Assembly (NCBI GenBank): GCA_031216445.1
Contig: CM062201.1
Span: 1,178,001 to 1,242,000, forward strand
Length of the DNA: 64,000 nucleotides
DNA from: Lateolabrax maculatus
Lineage: Eukaryota > Chordata > Actinopteri > Acropomatiformes > Lateolabracidae
Direction of reading: 5' to 3'
Positions 47,601-59,500 of the stretch are shown here, one piece after another. The number at the start of each line of letters is the position of its first letter. Within the stretch, counting starts at the first letter, position 1. The notes beneath the pieces are model-generated. The model was given only the letters and a program-made list of their open reading frames with translations. It was not told where the DNA came from and did not search any database. A program made the translations under genes and the position numbers.

Positions 47601-50600
47601 TGTCTGTGACTGAAGTGTCACGTGTGTGTCACGTGAGTGTTTGTGAAGTGTCACGTGTGTGTCACGTGAGTGTTTGTGAAGTGTCACGTGTGTGTCACTT
47701 GTGTGTTTGAAGTGTCACTTGAGTGTCTGTGTGTAAAGTGTTACGTGAGTGTGTGTGAAGTTTCACGTGTGTGTAGGAAATGTCACATGTCTGTGACTGA
47801 AGTGTCACGTGTGTGTCACGTGAGTGTTAGTGAAGTGTCACGTGTGTGTCATGTGAGTGTCTGTGAAGTGTCACGTGTGTGTCATGTGAGTGTTTGTGAA
47901 GTGTCACGTGTGTGTCACGTGTGTGTTTGAAGTGTCACGTGAGTGTGTGTGAAGTGTCACGTGAGTGTGTAGGAAATGTCTCGTGTCTTTGACTGAAGTG
48001 TCACGTGTGTGTCACGTGAGTGTTTGTGAAGTGTCACGTGTGTGTCATGTGAGTGTTTGTGAAGTGTCACGAGGGTGTCATGTGAGTGTTTGTCAAGTGC
48101 CACGTGTGTGTTACGTGTGTGTTTGAAGTGTCACGTGAGTGTGTGTGAAGTGTCACGTGTCTGTAGGAAATGTCACGTGTCTGTGACTGAAGTGTCACGT
48201 GTGTGTCACGTGAGTGTTTGTGAAGTGTCACGTGTGTGTCATGTGAGTGTTTGTGAAGTGTCACTTGAGTGTGTGTGTGAAGAGTCACGCGAGTGTGTGT
48301 GAAGTGTCACGTGAGTGTGTGTGAAGTGTCACGTGTGTGTCACATGTTTTTGAAGTGTCACGTGAGTGTGTGTGAGGTTTCACATGAGTGTGTAGGAAAT
48401 GTCACGTGTCTGTGACTGAAGTGTCACGTGTGTGTCATGTGAGTGTTTGTGAAGGGTCACGTGTGTGTCATGTGAGTGTTTGTGAAGTGTCACTTGAGTG
48501 TGTGTGTGAAGAGTCACGCGAGTGTGTGTGAAGTGTCACGTGAGTGTGTGTGAAGTGTCACGTGTGTGTCAGAAGTGTCACGTGTGTGAAGTGTCACGTG
48601 TGTGTGTGTGAAGTGTAACATGTGGGTGTGAAGTGTCACGTGAGTGTTTGTGTGTGAAGTGTCACGTGAGTGTGTGTGAAGTATCACGTGTGTGTAGCAA
48701 ATGTCACGTGTCTGTGACTGAAGTGTCACGTGTGTCACGTGAGTGTTTGTGAAGTGTCACGTGTGTGTCATGTGAGTGTTTGTGAAGTGTCACGTGTGTG
48801 TCATGTGAGTGTTTGTGAAGTGTCACGTGTGTCACCTGTGTGAGTGAAGTGTCACGTGAGTGTGTGTGTGTGAAGTGTCACGTGTCTGAGTATATGTGAA
48901 GTGTCACGTGTGTTTGTTAGAAGTGTAACGTGTGTGTGAGGAGTGTCACGTGTGTGAACTGTGTGTTTGTGAATTGTCACGTGAGTGTGTGTGAAGTGTC
49001 ACGTGTGTAGGAAATGTCACGTGTCTGTGACTGAAGTGTCACGTGTGTGTCATGTGAGTCTTTGTGAAGTGTCACGTGTCTGTCATGTGAGTGTTTGTGA
49101 AGTGTCACGTGTGTGTCACGTGTGTGTTTGAAGTGTCACGTGAGTGTGTGTGAAGTGTCACGTGAGTGTGTAGGAAATGTCACATGTCTGTGACTGAAGT
49201 GTCACGTGAGTGTCACGTGTGTGTCATGTGAGTGTTTGTGAAGTGTCACGTGTGTCATGTGAGTGGTAGTGAAGTGTCACATGTGTGTCAAGTGAGTGTT
49301 TGTGAAGTGTCACTTGAGTGTGTGTGTGAAGTGTCACGTGTCTGAGTGTGTGTGAAGTGTCACTTGTGTGTAGGAAATGTCACGTGTCTATGACTGAAGT
49401 GTCGTGTGTGTCACGTGAGTGTTTGTGAAGTGTCACGTGTGTGTCATGTGAGTGTTTGTGAAGTGTCACGTGTGTGTCATGTGAGTGTTTGTAAAGTGTC
49501 ACGTGCGTGTCACGTGTTTTTGAAGTGTCACGTGAGTGTGTGTGAAGTTTCGCATGAGTGTGTAGGAAATGTCACGTGTCTGTGACTGAAGTGTCACGTG
49601 TGTGTCATGTGAGTGTTTGTGAAGTGTCACGTGTGTGTCATGTGAGTGTTTGTGTATTGTCACTTGAGTGTGTGTGTGTGTGAAGTGTCACGTGAGTGTG
49701 TGTGAAGTGTCACGTGAGTGTGTAGGAAATGTCACGTGTCTGTGACTGAAGTGTCACGTGTGTGTCATGTGAGTGTTTGTGAAGTGTCACGTGTGTGTCA
49801 TGTGAGTGTTTGTGAAGTGTCACGTGTGTCACCTGTGTGAGTGAAGTGTCAAGTGAGTGTGTGTGTGTGAAGTGTCACATGTCTGAGTATATGTGAAGTG
49901 TCACGTGTGTTTGTTAGAAGTGTAACGTGTGTGTGAGGAGTGTCACGTGTGTAAACTGTGTGTTTGTGAATTGTCACGTGAGTGTGTGTGAAGTGTCACG
50001 TGTGTGTAGGAAATGTCACGTGTCTGTGACTGAAGTGTCACGTGTGTGTCATGTGAGTGTTTGTGAAGTGTCACGTGTGTGTCACGTGAGTGTCTGTGAA
50101 GTGTCACGTGTGTCATGTGAGTGTTTGTGAAGTGTCACGTGTGTCATGTGAGTGGTTGTGAAGTGTCACGTGTGTGTCATGTGAGTGTTTGTGAAGTGTC
50201 ACGTGTGTGTCACGTGTGTGTTTGAAGTGTCACTTGAGTGTGTGTGAAGTGTCACGTTTGTGTAGGAAATGTCACGTGTCTGTGACTGAAGTGTCACGTG
50301 TGTCACGTGAGTGTTTGTGAAGTGTCACGTGTGTCACGTGAGTGTTTGTGAATTGTCACGTGTGTGTCACGTGTGTGTTTGAAGTGTCACATGAGTGTGT
50401 GTGAAGTATCACGTGGGTGTAGCAAATGTCACGTGTCTGTGACTGAAGTGTCACGTGTGTCACGTGAGTGTTTATGAAGTGTCACGTGTGTGTCATGTGA
50501 GTGTTTGTGAAGTGTCACGTGTGTGTCACGTGAGTGTTTGTGAAGTGTCACGTGTGTCATGTGAGTGTTTGTGAAGTGTCACGTGTGTGTCATGTGAGTG

Positions 50601-51385
50601 TTTGTGAAGTGTCACGTGAGTGTTTGTGAAGTGTCATGTGTGTGTCATGTGTGTGTTTGAAGTGTCACGTGAGTGTGTGTGAAGTGTCACGTGAGTGTTT
50701 AGGAAATGTCACGTGTCTGTGACTGAAGTGTCAAGTGTGTGTCAGGTGAGTGTTTGTGAAGTGTCACGTGTGTGTCACGTGAGTGTTTGTGAAGTGTCAC
50801 GTGTGTGTCATGTGAGTGTTTGTGAAGTGTCACGTGTGTGTCACGTGTGTGTTTGAAGTGTCACGTGAGTGTGTATGAAGTGTCACGTGAGTGTGTAGGA
50901 AATGTCACGTGTCTGTGACTGAAGTGTCACGTGTGTGTCACGTGAGTGTTTGTGAAGTGTCACGTGTGTGTCATGTGAGTGTTTGTGAAGTGTCACGTGT
51001 CTGTCATGTGAGTGTTTGTGAAGTGTCACGTGTGTGTCACGTGTGTTTTTGAAGTGTCACGTGAGTGTGTGTGAAGTGTCACGTGTGTGTAGGAAATGTC
51101 ACGTGTCTGTGACTGAAGTGTCACTTGTGTGTCATGTGAGTGTTTGTGAAGTGTCACGTGAGTGTTTGTGAAGTGTCACGTGTGTGTCACGTGTGTGTTT
51201 GAAGTGTCACGTGAGTGTCTGTGTGTGAAGTGTTACGTGAGTGTGTGTGAAGTTTCACGTGTGTGTAGGAAATGTCACGTGTCTGTGACTGAAGTGTCAC
51301 GTGTGTGTCACGTGAGTGTTAGTGAAGTGTCACGTGTGTGTCATGTGAGTGTTTGTGAAGTTTCACGTGTGTGTCATGTGAGTGT

Positions 51386-53217
51386 TTGAGTGTCACGTGA
51401 GTGTGTGTGAAGTGTCACGTGTGTGTCATGTGAGTGTTTGTGAAGTGTCACGTGTGTGTCATGTGAGTGTTTGTGAAGTGTCACGTGTGTGTCATGTGAG
51501 TGTTTGTGTTTTGTCACGTGTGTCATGTGAGTGTTTGTGAAGTGTCACGTGTGTGTCATGTGAGTGTTTGTCAAGTGCCACGTGTGTGTCACGTTTGTGT
51601 TTGAAGTGTCATGTGAGTGTGTGTGAAGTGTCACTTGTGTGTAGGAAATGTCACGTGTCTATGACTGAAGTGTCGTGTGTGTCACGTGAGTGTTTATGAA
51701 GTGTCACGTGTGTGTCATGTGAGTGTTTGTGACGGGTCACGTGTGTGTCATGTGAGTGTTTGTGAAGTGTCACGTGTGTGTCATGTGAGTGTTTGTGTAT
51801 TGTCACTTGAGTGTGTGTGTGTGTGAAGTGTAACGTGAGTGTGTGTGAAGTATCACATGTGTGTAGCAAATGTCACGTGTCTGTGACTGAAGTGTCACGC
51901 GTGTGTCACGTGAGTGTTTGTGAAGTGTCATGTGTGTGTCAAGTGAGTGTTTGTGAAGTGTCACGTGTGTGTCATGTGAGTGTTTGTGAAGTGTCACGTG
52001 TGTGTCATCTGAGTGTTTGTGAAGTGTCACGTGTGTGTCACGTGTGTGTTTTAAGTGTCACGTGAGTGTGTGTGAAGTGTCACGTGAGTGTGTAGGAAAT
52101 GTCACGTGTCTGTGACTGAAGTGTCACGTGTGTGTCATGTGAGTGTTTGTGAAGTGTCACGTGTGTGTCACGTGAGTGTTTGTGAAGTGTCACGTGTGTG
52201 TCATGTGAATGTTTGTGAAGTGTCACGTGTGTCATGTGAGTGTTTGTGAAGTGTCACGTGTGTGTCATGTGAGTGTTTGTGAAGTGTCACGTGTGTGTCA
52301 CGTGTGTGTTTGAAGTGTCACTTGAGTGTGTGTGTGAAGTGTCACGTGAGTGTGTGTGAAGTATCACGTGTGTGTAGCAAATGTCACGTGTCTGTGACTG
52401 AAGTGTCAGGTGTGTCACGTGAGTGTTTGTGAAGTGTCACGTGTGTGTCATGTGAGTGTTTGAGTGTCACGTGAGTGTGTGTGAAGTGTCACGTGTGTGT
52501 CATGTGAGTGTTTGTGAAGTGTCACGTGTGTGTCATGTGAGTGTTTGTGAAGTGTCACGTGTGTGTCATGTGAGTGTTTGTGTTTTGTCACGTGTGTCAT
52601 GTGAGTGTTTGTGAAGTGTCACGTGTGTGTCATGTGAGTGTTTGTCAAGTGCCACGTGTGTGTCACGTTTGTGTTTGAAGTGTCATGTGAGTGTGTGTGA
52701 AGTGTCACTTGTGTGTAGGAAATGTCACGTGTCTATGACTGAAGTGTCGTGTGTGTCACGTGAGTGTTTGTGAAGTGTCACGTGTGTGTCATGTGAGTGT
52801 TTGTGAAGGGTCACGTGTGTGTCATGTGAGTGTTTGTGAAGTGTCACGTGTGTGTCATGTGAGTGTTTGTGTATTGTCACTTGAGTGTGTGTGTGTGTGA
52901 AGTGTCACGTGAGTGTGTGTGAAGTATCACATGTGTGTAGCAAATGTCACGTGTCTGTGACTGAAGTGTCACGCGTGTGTCACGTGAGTGTTTGTGAAGT
53001 GTCATGTGTGTGTCAAGTGAGTGTTTGTGAAGTGTCACGTGTGTGTCATGTGAGTGTTTGTGAAGTGTCACGTGTGTGTCATCTGAGTGTTTGTGAAGTG
53101 TCACGTGTGTGTCACGTGTGTGTTTTAAGTGTCACGTGAGTGTGTGTGAAGTGTCACGTGAGTGTGTAGGAAATGTCACGTGTCTGTGACTGAAGTGTCA
53201 CGTGTGTGTCATGTGAG
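51386..53217 (+). repeat. 1,074-bp higher-order repeat pair in the distal copy
   Basis: This holds the same ordered variants as 27,958-29,789 and 31,021-32,852, starting at TTTGAGTGTCACGTGAG and repeating 1,074 bp later near 52,460. Here the pair is present once, against twice in the proximal copy. One private change is GTGTCAGGTGTGTCACG near 52,408. Confidence 0.85.
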
Positions 53218-56200
53218 TGTTTGTGAAGTGTCACGTGTGAGTCACGTGAGTGTTTGTGAAGTGTCACGTGTGTGTCATGTGAATGTTTGTGAAGTGTCAC
53301 GTGTGTCATGTGAGTGTTTGTGAAGTGTCACGTGTGTGTCATGTGAGTGTTTGTGAAGTGTCACGTGTGTGTCACGTGTGTGTTTGAAGTGTCACTTGAG
53401 TGTGTGTGTGAAGTGTCACGTGAGTGTGTGTGAAGTATCACGTGTGTGTAGCAAATGTCACGTGTCTGTGACTGAAGTGTCACGTGTGTCACGTGAGTGT
53501 TTGTGAAGTGTCACGTGTGTGTCATGTGAGTGTTTGTGAAGTGTCACGTGTGTCACGTGAGTGTTTGTGAATTGTCACGTGTGTGTCACGTGTGTGTTTG
53601 AAGTGTCACATGAGTGTGTGTGAAGTATCACGTGGGTGTAGCAAATGTCACGTGTCTGTGACTGAAGTGTCACGTGTGTCACGTGAGTGTTTATGAAGTG
53701 TAACGTGTGTGTCATGTGAGTGTTTGTGAAGTGTCACGTGTGTCTCATGTGAGTGTTTGTGAAGTGTCACGTGTGTGTCACGTGTGTGTTTGAAGTGTCA
53801 CGTGTGTGTCATGTGAGTGTTTGTGAAGTGTCAAGTGTGTGTCACGTGTGTGTTTGAAGTGTCACGTGAGTGTGTGTGAAGTGTCACGTGAGTGTGTAGG
53901 AAATGTTACGTGTCTGTGACTGAAGTGTCACGTGTGTGTCACGTGAGTGTTAGTGAAATGTCACGTGTGTGTCACCTGAGTGTTTGTGAAGTGTCACGTG
54001 TGTCATGTGAGTGTTTGTGAAGTGTCACGTGTGTGTCATGTGAGTGTTTGTGAAGTGTCACGTGTGTGTCACGTGTGTGTTTGAAGTGTCACGTGAGTGT
54101 GTGTGAAGTGTCACGTGAGTGTGTAGGAAATGTTACGTGTCTGTGACTGAAGTGTCACGTGTGTGTCACGTGAGTGTTAGTGAAATGTCACGTGTGTGTC
54201 ACGTGAGTGTTTGTGAAGTGTCACGTGTGTCATGTGAGTGTTTGTGAAGTGTCACGTGTGTGTCATGTGAGTGTTTGTGAAGTGTCACGTGTGTGTCACG
54301 TGTGTGTTTGAAGTGTGATGTGAGTGTGTGTGAAGTGTCACGTGAGTGTGTAGGAATTGTCACGTGTCTGTGACTGAAGTGTCACGTGTATGTCACGTGT
54401 GTGTCATGTGAGTGTTTGTGAAGTGTCACATGAGTGTTTGTGAAGTGTCATGTGTGTGTCATGTGTGTGTTTGAAGTGTCACGTGAGTGTGTGTGAAGTG
54501 TCACGTGAGTGTGTAGGAAATGTCACGTGTCTGTGACTGAAGTGTCAAGTGTGTGTCAGGTGAGTGTTTGTGAAGTGTCACGTGTGTGTCACGTGAGTAT
54601 TTGTGAAGTGTCACGTGTGTGTCATGTGAGTGTTTGTGAAGTGTCACGTGTGTGTGTGTGAAGTGTCACGTGTGTAGGAAATGTCACGTGTCTGTGACTG
54701 AAGTGTCACGTGTGTGTCATGTGAGTGTTTGTGAAATGTCACGTGTGTGTCACGTGAGTGTTTCTGAAGTGTCACGTTTGTGTCATGTGAGTGTTTGTGA
54801 AGTGTCACTTGAGTGTGTGTGTGAAAGTGTCACCTGAGTGTGTGTGACGTGTCACGTGAGTGTGTAGGAAATGTCACGTGTCTGTGACTGAAGTGTCACG
54901 CGTGTGTCATGTGAGTGTTTGTGAAGTGTCGTGTGTGTCAAGTGAGTGTTTGTAAAGTGTCACGTGTGTGTCATGTGAGTGTTTGTGAAGAGTCACGTGT
55001 GTGTCATGTGAGTGTTTGTGAAGAGTCACGTGTGTGTCACGTGTGTGTTTGAAGTGTCACGTGAGTGTGTAGGAAATGTTACATGTCTGTGACTGAAGTG
55101 TCACGTGAGTGTTTGTGAAGTGTCACGTGTGTGTGTGTGAAGTGTCACGTGTGTAGGAAATGTCACGTGTCTGTGACTGAAGTGTCACGTGTGTGTCACG
55201 TGAGTGTTTCTGAAGTGTCACGTTTGTGTCATGTGAGTGTTTGTGAAGTGTCACTTGAGTGTGTGTGTGAAAGTGTCACCTGAGTGTGTGTGAAGTGTCA
55301 CGTGAGTGTTTAGGAAATGTCACGTGTCTGTGACTGAAGTGTCACGTGTGTGTCACGTGAGTGTTTGTGAAGTGTCACGTGTGTGTCATGTGAGTGTTTG
55401 TGAAGTGCCTTGTGTGTGTCATGTGATTGGTTGTGAAGTGTCACGTGTGTGTCATGTGAGTGTTTGTGAAGTGCCTCGTGTGTGTCATGTGATTGGTTGT
55501 GAAGTGTCACGTGAGTGTGTGTGAAGTTTCACGTGTGTGTAGGAAATGTCACGTGTCTGTGACTGAAGTGTCACGCGTGTGTCACGTGTGTGTTTGTGAA
55601 GTGTCACGTGTGTGTCATGTGAGTGTTTGTGAAGTGTCACGTGTGTGTCATGTGAGTGTTTGTGAAGTGTCACGTGTGTGTCACGTGTGTGTTTGAAGTG
55701 TCACGTGAGTGTGTGTGAAGTGTCACGTGAGTGTGTAGGAAATGTCACGTGTCTGTGACTGAAGTGTCACGCGTGTGTCATGTGAGTGTTTGTGAAGTGT
55801 CGTGTGTGTCAAGTGAGTGTTTGTAAAGTGTCACGTGTGTGTCATGTGAGTGTTTGTGAAGAGTCACGTGTGTGTCATGTGAGTGTTTGTGAAGAGTCAC
55901 GTGTGTGTCACGTGTGTGTTTGAAGTGTCACGTGAGTGTGTAGGAAATGTTACATGTCTGTGACTGAAGTGTCACGTGTGTGTCACGTGAGTGTTTGTGA
56001 AGTGTCACGTGTGTGTGTGTGAAGTGTCACGTGTGTAGGAAATGTCACGTGTCTGTGACTGAAGTGTCACGTGTGTGTCATGTGAGTGTTTGTGAAATGT
56101 CACGTGTGTGTCACGTGAGTGTTTCTGAAGTGTCACGTTTGTGTCATGTGAGTGTTTGTGAAGTGTCACTTGAGTGTGTGTGTGAAAGTGTCACCTGAGT

Positions 56201-56439
56201 GTGTGTGAAGTGTCACGTGAGTGTTTAGGAAATGTCACGTGTCTGTGACTGAAGTGTCACGTGTGTGTCACGTGAGTGTTTGTGAAGTGTCACATGTGTG
56301 TCATGTGAGTGTTTGTGAAGTGCCTCGTGTGTGTCATGTGATTGGTTGTGAAGTGTCACGTGTGTGTCATGTGAGTGTTTGTGAAGTGCCTCGTGTGTGT
56401 CATGTGATTGGTTGTGAAGTGTCACGTGAGTGTGTGTGA

Positions 56440-56513
56440 CATTTCCTACACACTCACGTGACACTTCACACACACTCACGTGACACTTCAAACACACACG
56501 TGACACACACGTG
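56440..56513 (-). repeat. Short inverted satellite segment (only polarity switch)
   Basis: About 74 bp here are the reverse complement of an ordinary array stretch. They read CATTTCCTACACAC and run to GACACACACGTG, which on the bottom strand is the normal CACGTGTGTGTC ... GTGTGTAGGAAATG order seen at 33,704-33,776. The left break follows 56,439, with a shared GTGA (56,436-56,439) that fits both sides. The right break is near 56,513, within CACGTGA. The left flank and the insert form a perfect 25-bp inverted repeat (56,415-56,439 with 56,466-56,490, 26-nt loop). The right side forms a 17-bp one (56,497-56,513 with 56,527-56,543, 13-nt loop). Confidence 0.93.
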
Positions 56514-59500
56514 AAGTGTGAAGTGGCACGTGTGTGTCACGTGAGTGTTTGTGAAGTGTCACGTGTGTGTCATGTGAGTGTTTGTGAAGTGTTACTTGAG
56601 TGTGTGTGTGTGAAGTGTCACATGAGTGTGTGTGAAGTGTCACGTGAGTGTGTGTGAAGTGTCACGTGAGTGTGTAGGAAATGTCACGTGTCTGTGACTG
56701 AAGTGTCACGTGTGTGTCACGTGAGTGTTTGTGAAGTGTCACGTGTGTGTCATGTGAGTGTTTGTGAAGTGTCACGTGTGTCATGTGAGTGTTTGTGAAG
56801 TGTCACGTGTGTGTCACGTGTGTGTTTGAAGTGTCACGTGAGTGTGTGTGAAGTGTCACGTGTGTAGGAAATGTCACGTGTCTGTGACTGAAGTGTCACG
56901 TGTGTGTCACGTGTGTGTCATGTGAGTGTTTGTGAAGTGTCACGTGAGTGTGTGTGAAGTGTCACGTGAGTGTCACGTGAGTGTTAGTGAAGTGTCACGT
57001 GTGTGTCATGTGAGTAGTTGTGAAGTGTCACGTGTGTGTCAAGTGAGTGTTTGTGAAGTGTCACTTCAGTGTGTGTGTGAAGTGTCACGTGTCTGAGTAT
57101 ATGTGAAGTGTCACGTGTGTTTGTTAGAAGTGTAACGTGTGTGTGAGGAGTGTCACGTGTGTGAACTGTGTGTTTGTGAAGTGTCACGTGAGTGTGACTG
57201 AAGTGTCACGTGTGTGTCACGTGAGTGTTTGTGAAGTGTCACGTGTCTGTCATGTGAGTGTTTGTGAAGTGTTTCGTGAGTGTGTGTGAAGTGTCACGTG
57301 ACTGTGTAGGAAATGTCACGTGTCTGTGATTGAAGTGTCACGTGTGTGTCACGTGTGAGTCACGTGTGTGTTTGAAGTGTCACGTAAGTGTGTAGGAAAT
57401 GTTACATGTCTGTGACTGAAGTGTCACGTGTGTGTCACGTGAGTGTTTGTGAAGTGTCACGTGTGTGTGAAGTGTCACGTGTGTGTAGGAAATGTCACGT
57501 GTCTGTGATTGAAGTGTCACGTGTGTGTCACGTGTGTGTTTGAAGTGTCACGTGTGTGTCATGTGAGTGTTTGTGAAGTGTCACGTGTGTGTCACATGTG
57601 TGTTTGAAGTGTCAAGTGAGTGTGTAGGAAATGTCACGTGTCTGTGACTGAAGTGTCACGTGTGTGTCATGTGAGTGTTTGTGAAGTGTCACGTGTGTGT
57701 CACGTGAGTGTTTGTGAAGTGTCACGTGTGTGTCACGTGTGTGTTTGAAGTGTCACTTGAGTGTGTGTGTGTGAAGTGTTACGTGAGTGTGTGTGAAGTT
57801 TCACGTGTGTGTAGGAAATGTCACGTGTCTGTGACTGAAGTGTCACGTGTGTGTCACGTGAGTTTTAGTGAAGTGTCACGTGTGTCATGTGAGTGTTTGT
57901 GAAGTGTCACGTGTGTGTCATGTGAGTGTCACGTGTGTGAACTGTGTGTTTGTGAAGTGTCACGTGAGAGTGTGTGAAGTGTCACGTGTGTGTAGGAAAT
58001 GTCACGTGTCTGTGACTGAAGTGTCACGTGTGTGTCACGTGAGTGTTTGTGAAGTGTCACGTGTGTGTCATGTGAGTGTTTGTGAAGTGTCACGTGTGTG
58101 TCACGTGTGTTTGAAGTGTCACGTATGTGTCATGTGAGTGTTTGTGAATTGTCATGTGTGTGTCACGTGTGTGTTTGAAGTGTCACGTGAGTGTGTAGGA
58201 AATGTTACATGTCTGTGACTATAGTGTCACGTGTGTGTCACGTGAGTGTTTGTGAAGTGTCACGTGTGTGTCACGTGAGTGTTTGTGAAGTGTCACGTGT
58301 GTGTCACGTGTGTTTGAAGTGTCACTTGAGTGTGTGTGTGTGAAGTGTTACATGAGTGTGACTGAAGTTTCACGTGTGTGTCATGTGAGTGTTAGTGAAG
58401 TGTCATGTGTGTGTCATGTGAGTGTTTGTGAAGTGTCACGTGTGTGTCATGTGAGTGTTTGTGAAGTGTCACGTGTGTGTCACGTGTGTGTTTGAAGTGT
58501 CACGTGAGTGTTTGTGAAGTGTCACGTGTGTGTCACGTGAGTGTTTGTGAAGTGTCACGTGTGTCACGTGTGTGTTTGAAGTGTCACGTGTGTCATGTGA
58601 GTGTTTGTGAAGTGTCACTTGAGTGTGTGTGTGAAGTGTCACGTGAGTGGTTGTGAAGTGTCACGTGTGTCATGTGAGTGTTTGTGAAGTCTCAATTGAG
58701 TGTGTGTGTGAAGTGTCACGTGAGTGTGTGTGAAGTGTCACGTGAGTGTGTAGGAAATGTCACGTGTCTGTGACTGAAGTGTCACGTGTGTGTCATGTGA
58801 GTGTTTGTGAAGTGTCACGTGTGTGTCATGTGAGTGGTTGTGAACTGTCACTTGTGTGTCAAGTGAGTGTTTGTGAAGTGTCACTTGAGTGTGTGTGTGT
58901 GAAGTGACACGTGAGTGTGTGTGAAGTTTCACGTGTGTGTAGGAAATGTCACGTGTCTGTGACTGAAGTGTCACGTGTGTGTCATGTGAGTGTTTGTGAA
59001 GTGTCACGTGTGTGTCATGTGAGTGTTTGTGAAGTGTCACGTGTGTGTCACGTGTGTGTTTGAAGTGTCACGTGAGTGTGTGTGAAGTGTCACGTGCGTG
59101 TGTAGGAAATGTCACGTGTCTGTGACTGAAGTGTCACCTGTGTGTCACATGAGTGTTTGTGAAGTGTCCCGTGTGTGTCATGTGAGTGTTTGTGAAGTGT
59201 CACTTGAGTGTGTGTGTGTGAAGTGTCACGTGAGTGTGTGTGAAGTGTCACGTGAGTGTTAGTGAAGTGTCACGTGTGTGTCATGTGAGTGTTTGTGAAG
59301 TGTCACGTGTGTGTCATTTGAGTGTTTGTGAAGTGTCACGTGTGTGTCACGTGTGTGTTTGAAGTGTCACGTGAGTGTGTGTGAAGTGTCACGTGAGTGT
59401 GTAGGAAATGTCACGTGTCTGTGACTGAAGTGTCACGTGTGTGTCACGTGAGTGTTTGTGAAGTGTCACGTGTGTGTAATGTGAGTGTTTGTGAAGTGTC

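Larger units (their letters stand above)
37250..56439 (+). repeat. Distal ~19.2-kb copy of the 13.88-36.07 kb region
   Basis: Landmarks recur in the same order at +23,368 (15.1, 17.2, 18.9, 20.2 and 20.6 kb), +23,364 (22.7 kb), +23,362 (24.3 to 26.6 kb), +23,428 (27.7 to 29.7 kb) and, measured from the right 3-kb unit, +20,363 to +20,365 (30.8 to 36.07 kb). Step changes trace to a 4-bp loss near 45,847, 2-bp GT changes near 46,555, 46,783 and 47,216, and the missing 3-kb unit. Substitutions are rare by eye, for example G to C at 41,077, G to A at 45,910 and T to C at 46,758. I did not compute an identity. It ends at an inverted junction. Confidence 0.9.

Noticed and set aside
56440..56513. 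Inverted terminal repeat of a mobile element
   Set aside because: The flipped DNA is ordinary satellite. There is no target-site duplication, transposase or internal non-satellite sequence.
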